NCBI GenBank assembly: GCA_030180075.1
Contig: JASNJN010001001.1
Coordinates: 1 to 21,107 of the forward strand
Length of the DNA: 21,107 nucleotides
Source: Mikrocytos mackini
Taxonomy: Eukaryota; Endomyxa; Ascetosporea; Mikrocytida; Mikrocytiidae
Direction of reading: 5' to 3'
In this document: in pieces, positions 18,183-21,107 of the stretch
How positions within the stretch are numbered: the stretch's first letter is position 1
Layout of the letters: each line of letters begins with the position of its first letter
Program-made: the position numbers and the translations under genes
Notes under the pieces: model-generated
Seen by the model: the letters and a program-made list of their open reading frames with translations, nothing else
Told to the model about the DNA's origin: nothing
Database searches by the model: none

Positions 18183-20172
18183 AATATTGGTAATTCCACC
18201 TTGTTTTTTAATTTATACACATCTATTTATTATCATTTGATTATTCAATACATTTAGATGGTTTATTTATATGTTATGTCTTATTAATAAGTCGGGGAAT
18301 ATTAAAATATTCAGTATTACCACATAATTCGTATTGTTAAATTGTGATCACCCGAAAGAAACGGAGTAGGAACAATCATTGAAGAACTTTCTTTTTCGAT
18401 ATATTGTAGTCTAGAACTTTGAATTTATTAGAACTATGGCTAGATTTATATATTCTATTCAAACCAGGCGATCATAGTTTTGTTTTGTGGAGATTGTAAT
18501 CGTTTGATGGTTCTAGATCGGGCAAGTATCAAATCGCTTGTGAAAACCCTTGTGCATAGCCTCGTAAACCCATTATATCTGTTTCGAATATTTTTTCTTT
18601 TATGTAACAGCTTATATATTTTCCGTTGGAACCGAAGTTTATATGTCTAGACTTATTGTGTAATTGTTTGCTTGGGTAGCTTAAGTAGAGTTTCTTCGTA
18701 AGTTGCTATTACAGCTTCTGAGAATTCAAAACGCGTTGTTTGTTTGGCCATGAGTTATATAAATGGACTTTATTTGTTGTATTTCTTTGCAATCCGCTGT
18801 GCAATATAAGTAGATATTCGCTGATTAGTAAAATTTAAAATTTTAAAAATGTGAAAAGATAAAACCATATTCTAAACACAACAGGAAGCACGAAGAAGAT
18901 AAACACACTAAGAATTTCTCTAAAGATTTCCGTTATTGATATGAACTCTCTTCCAAGTTATACTATTGTTTTTTTGAGCTATTTACATCCACAGTTTCCA
19001 TTGTAAAGCAAACAAACAATATGATGAAGTTTTTTACTTACACAAAACGAGAAAGAATAACAATAAATTGCTGAATGGTTTTGAATGCATATATAACTGA
19101 AAGCCCAACGATTTATAGTGACAATTTTCTAAAACTACAGACTTCATACTTTAAGTTGTTTATGAACAACATCAACAAAATAACAGACCAATAATATACT
19201 TGTCTTCATTTTGCCGTAGCATAAAGACAACATTGAATATATTGGAATTTGGAGATCAATGTACTATTTCCATGTTTAGATTAAATTGAATTGTGTAAAG
19301 AAGTTTATAAATGATGATATTAGGCGGTATTGTCTGCGAATTGTAGAAAATAGATATATTTATTTAATTAATACAATATTTTAAACATAATATTTGTTAG
19401 TATTGTTATTTATATCTTAAAGTAGGTCAATATGATCTACAATGACTTATATTTCTGTTTCTTGTTTAATAAAGAAATTTATTAATTACAAAATTTAAAT
19501 AATTATATAGATTTATACACTTTAAAATTTTCAAATTAAAACAACTAATGTACAATTGTATTATCGATTTCTCTTTATTCTCTTTAATAATTATTTTACC
19601 AGTTCCCACTTTCAATAAATTTCATTGTTTCTTGTTTCACCTGATTTGAAATCATTGTCTTTTACTTTTCGCTATCAAGCTTTCTTATTTATTTCATATT
19701 TTATTGTCAATCTACCATTCCTTTAGTAATATGCATTATTTCAATCTTTATTTCGATAACAATATCATATGTGTGAAATATTTTTTAATCTGGAAACGCT
19801 AGACATTTCATGTTGTTAATCATAACTTACCCTACAATACTCGGAAATGAACAAGTTCTCCATATTTCTTATAATCAGTAATCCGTTAACTTTAGTAGTT
19901 AATATGTGTATTCTTAGATTCTAAGATTGGAGTTGAAGTCACAAATGTGTTTGTCTGAGCAAACACTGTTGCATATAATACATAGAAATTAAAGAGAATC
20001 TATGTATTACGTCTTTATTTCTTGGATTAATGTAAAACTGTATTAGAAGGTGTCGACAATGGCGATTCATGATATTTATACCCGATATATGTATAAATAG
20101 AAATCCATCGAGAAATTACGCATTGAACCAGTAGGAACGGCGAAGTGCTATATATAAGACATATAGTAATAG
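18183..20172. other. interior of the MULE: traces of a second, minus-strand gene
   Basis: There is no long ORF. Coding-like minus-strand pieces are found at 18455-18751 and about 19930-20130 (reading MNRHCRHLLIQFYINPRNKD). The rest is AT-rich. Small palindromes occur at 19914-19926 (CTTAGATTCTAAG) and as a hairpin, TACATAG with CTATGTA, at 19980-20006. No passenger host gene is recognised. Confidence 0.4.
18455..18751 (-). pseudogene. 99-codon minus-strand frame in the MULE, two stops
   Basis: It starts MAKQTTRFEFSEAVIATYEE and reads 32 residues to TAA. After a second stop two codons later the same frame stays open (TYKLRFQRKIYKLLHKRKNI) to 18455, with a very basic composition. I recognise no family. 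The initial segment looks like a genuine protein start. The orientation is opposite to the transposase and inward from the right repeat, as expected for a second convergent MULE gene. Confidence 0.35.
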
Positions 20173-20325
20173 CTAAATAAAACTGCTACAACGATACTTA
20201 TTTAATAGGATTTGTTGTTTGACACCAGAGTAATGGGAACTGTAGAATGACGAGTCATAGTGTAATTGGTTATCAGAAAGTCTTACTTTGTAATTTGTTA
20301 TTTCTCGATGTTCAGGTGGAGTCAT
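20173..20325 (-). CDS. 50-codon ORF starting inside the right terminal repeat
   Basis: Because the repeats are identical, the right one carries the same leader and ATG as the transposase. Here it reads MTPPE then departs: HREITNYKVRLSDNQLHYD, to a TAG at 20173. Codon 13-15 is AAAGTAAGA, which would also serve as a 5' splice site. It may be the first exon of the second MULE gene, or only a by-product of the duplicated repeat. The product is unrecognised. Confidence 0.35.
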   Translation of the reverse strand: MTPPEHREITNYKVRLSDNQLHYDSSFYSSHYSGVKQQILLNKYRCSSFI

Positions 20326-20524
20326 AGTTGAAGCTTTCTGTGAGTTGTAATTTTAAAATTTGAAAAAAAAATTTCACAATAAAACGAATTTATGCTTTAA
20401 TGACAATATATAATTAAAAAAATAAATAATAAATGTGTTTATATTAAGTAATATTAGCAGAAAAATATTTTATAGAGTAAAAAAAATAGAATGAAAAAGT
20501 TATTTCCTAAAAATTATGATGTGT
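20309..20524 (-). repeat. right terminal inverted repeat of the MULE
   Basis: The inverted copy of 15520-15735, with the same length, the same run of nine T and no difference seen by eye. It ends ATGATGTGT at 20524, where LINE-derived sequence begins at once. Confidence 0.93.
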
Positions 20525-20857
20525 TTAGTTATATAGCCCAAGCGATGATATGGTCCAACGCCGAGTTAGACAAACTCAACCGGTTCGTCAGGAGGTGCCT
20601 CAAGATAAATGGGGTCCTTCCCTGGCGAATCTCCAATGGTCGATTGTATACCAATCCGAACAAAGGAGGGTTTGGGATTCCTAACTTCTTCGAAATACTC
20701 ATCATTGCGTTAGTAGGTGCAGACAGGTACATGAAAGATTTAGAAGAAGGGTTGGATGAGACAAAATGGGACATCGTAGATGGAGCCAGAACGCCTGTGA
20801 ACTTAGCCCACGGTCAAGCTACAGCAGTGCAAGCAGCTCTCATTCGGTTTACTTTGA
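20525..20857 (+). pseudogene. LINE reverse transcriptase fragment (thumb region)
   Basis: The frame reads YIAQAMIWSNAELDKLNRF, VRRCLKINGVLPWRISNG and RLYTNPNKGGFGIPNFFE. LDKL-x-x-x-VRR-x-L and GG-[FL]-GIP are the conserved end of the reverse transcriptase of non-LTR retrotransposons of the R2/R4 type, just after the palm. The catalytic FADD part and everything upstream is missing, cut at the MULE border. Downstream it dissolves into TCCACAA-type repeats. The in-frame ATG at 20491 belongs to the MULE repeat and is not a real start. Confidence 0.7.
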
Positions 20858-21107
20858 TTTGTCCACAAATTTCGTACTTTGTCCACAAGTTTATGATTCT
20901 TCCACAAGTTTTTGATATTTTCACAGAATTCTGTATTTTCCACAAATTAATATGTAAAACGAATCATTTTANNGGTTATTCGAATNAATAAAACATACCT
21001 TTTACTATTTTTNGCAAAAAAAACCTCTAATTCGAGCCAAAATTTTTTTTAAAATAAAAATTCTGTTTTATCCACAAATTTATGATTCTTCCACAAGTTT
21101 TGCAAAT
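20858..21107. repeat. short degenerate TCCACAAATTT/TCCACAAGTTT repeats
   Basis: TCCACAA followed by ATTT or GTTT recurs at about 20863, 20880, 20900, 20938, 21070 and 21090, spaced 17-40 bp with interruptions, and several N bases. The style matches the subterminal repeats (GCCACAAAAATT) of the MITE at 9342-10399. It is probably one end of another inverted-repeat element that continues beyond the window. Confidence 0.45.

Larger units (their letters stand above)
15520..20524 (+). mobile_element. 5.0 kb Mutator-like element (MULE), both ends present
   Basis: The ends are 216 bp inverted repeats (15520-15735, 20309-20524) starting ACACATCATAATTTTTAGGA, identical by eye over their whole length. 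Between them lie a plus-strand MULE transposase reading frame, 2 kb with scattered minus-strand coding traces, and the right repeat. The flanks are unrelated: Helitron Rep to the left, LINE reverse transcriptase to the right. They show no 9 bp duplication (TGAACTTCT against TTAGTTATA). Identical repeats suggest a young element or recent homogenisation. Confidence 0.92.

Noticed and set aside
20491-20524. ATG at 20491 as the start of the LINE protein.
   Set aside because: These codons are part of the MULE terminal repeat, so the apparent fusion is accidental.

Overview
The window looks like eukaryotic nuclear DNA: it is AT-rich, contains intron-free divergent copies of eukaryotic housekeeping genes, and is full of DNA transposons. 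The three genes at 2.9-5.6 kb (a TBP repeat, an EB1 homologue and a RuvB-like 2 homologue) have almost no space between them. That fits a compact, fast-evolving unicellular parasite such as a transposon-rich microsporidian or a relative. This placement is an inference from gene style and not proven. Scattered N bases at 12.3 kb and near 20.97-21.01 kb show draft-quality sequence.

Layout. 1-2.8 kb holds nested small inverted-repeat elements (MITEs), several with clean 8 or 9 bp target duplications. 2.9-5.6 kb is the gene island: a single TBP repeat (-) sits head-to-head with EB1 (+) across a 50 bp shared promoter, and EB1 converges on RuvB-like 2 (-). 5.6-8.7 kb holds two copies of one hAT-type MITE family, a mariner/pogo-like MITE that abuts a MULE transposase fragment, and another hAT-like MITE. 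8.8-10.9 kb holds a second head-to-head pair, an unrecognised (-) ORF and an OTU protease-like (+) gene, the latter split by a 1.06 kb MITE with a 9 bp duplication. 11.4-12.3 kb is featureless. 12.3-14.05 kb encodes an unbroken zinc-finger/FLYWCH-type/MULE transposase (-). 14.2-15.5 kb is a Helitron Rep fragment (-) with an HUH motif. 15.52-20.52 kb is a complete-length MULE with 216 bp terminal inverted repeats identical by eye. 20.5-20.86 kb is a LINE reverse transcriptase fragment, followed by short TCCACAA-type repeats.

How it fits together. The housekeeping genes are a dense block in a sea of transposons. A recurring AAATTTAACTTTT-like motif lies within about 30 bp of several start codons and is the best promoter candidate. 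The large MULE starts its transposase inside its left repeat, and the identical right repeat drives a start codon inward from the other end, as in two-gene convergent Mutator elements. Its two flanks are unrelated (Helitron on one side, LINE on the other) and share no target duplication, which suggests recombination between copies or a mis-join in the assembly. The RuvB-like 2 protein has lost key ATPase residues and the TBP has only one of two repeats, so both are either degenerate or unusual paralogues.
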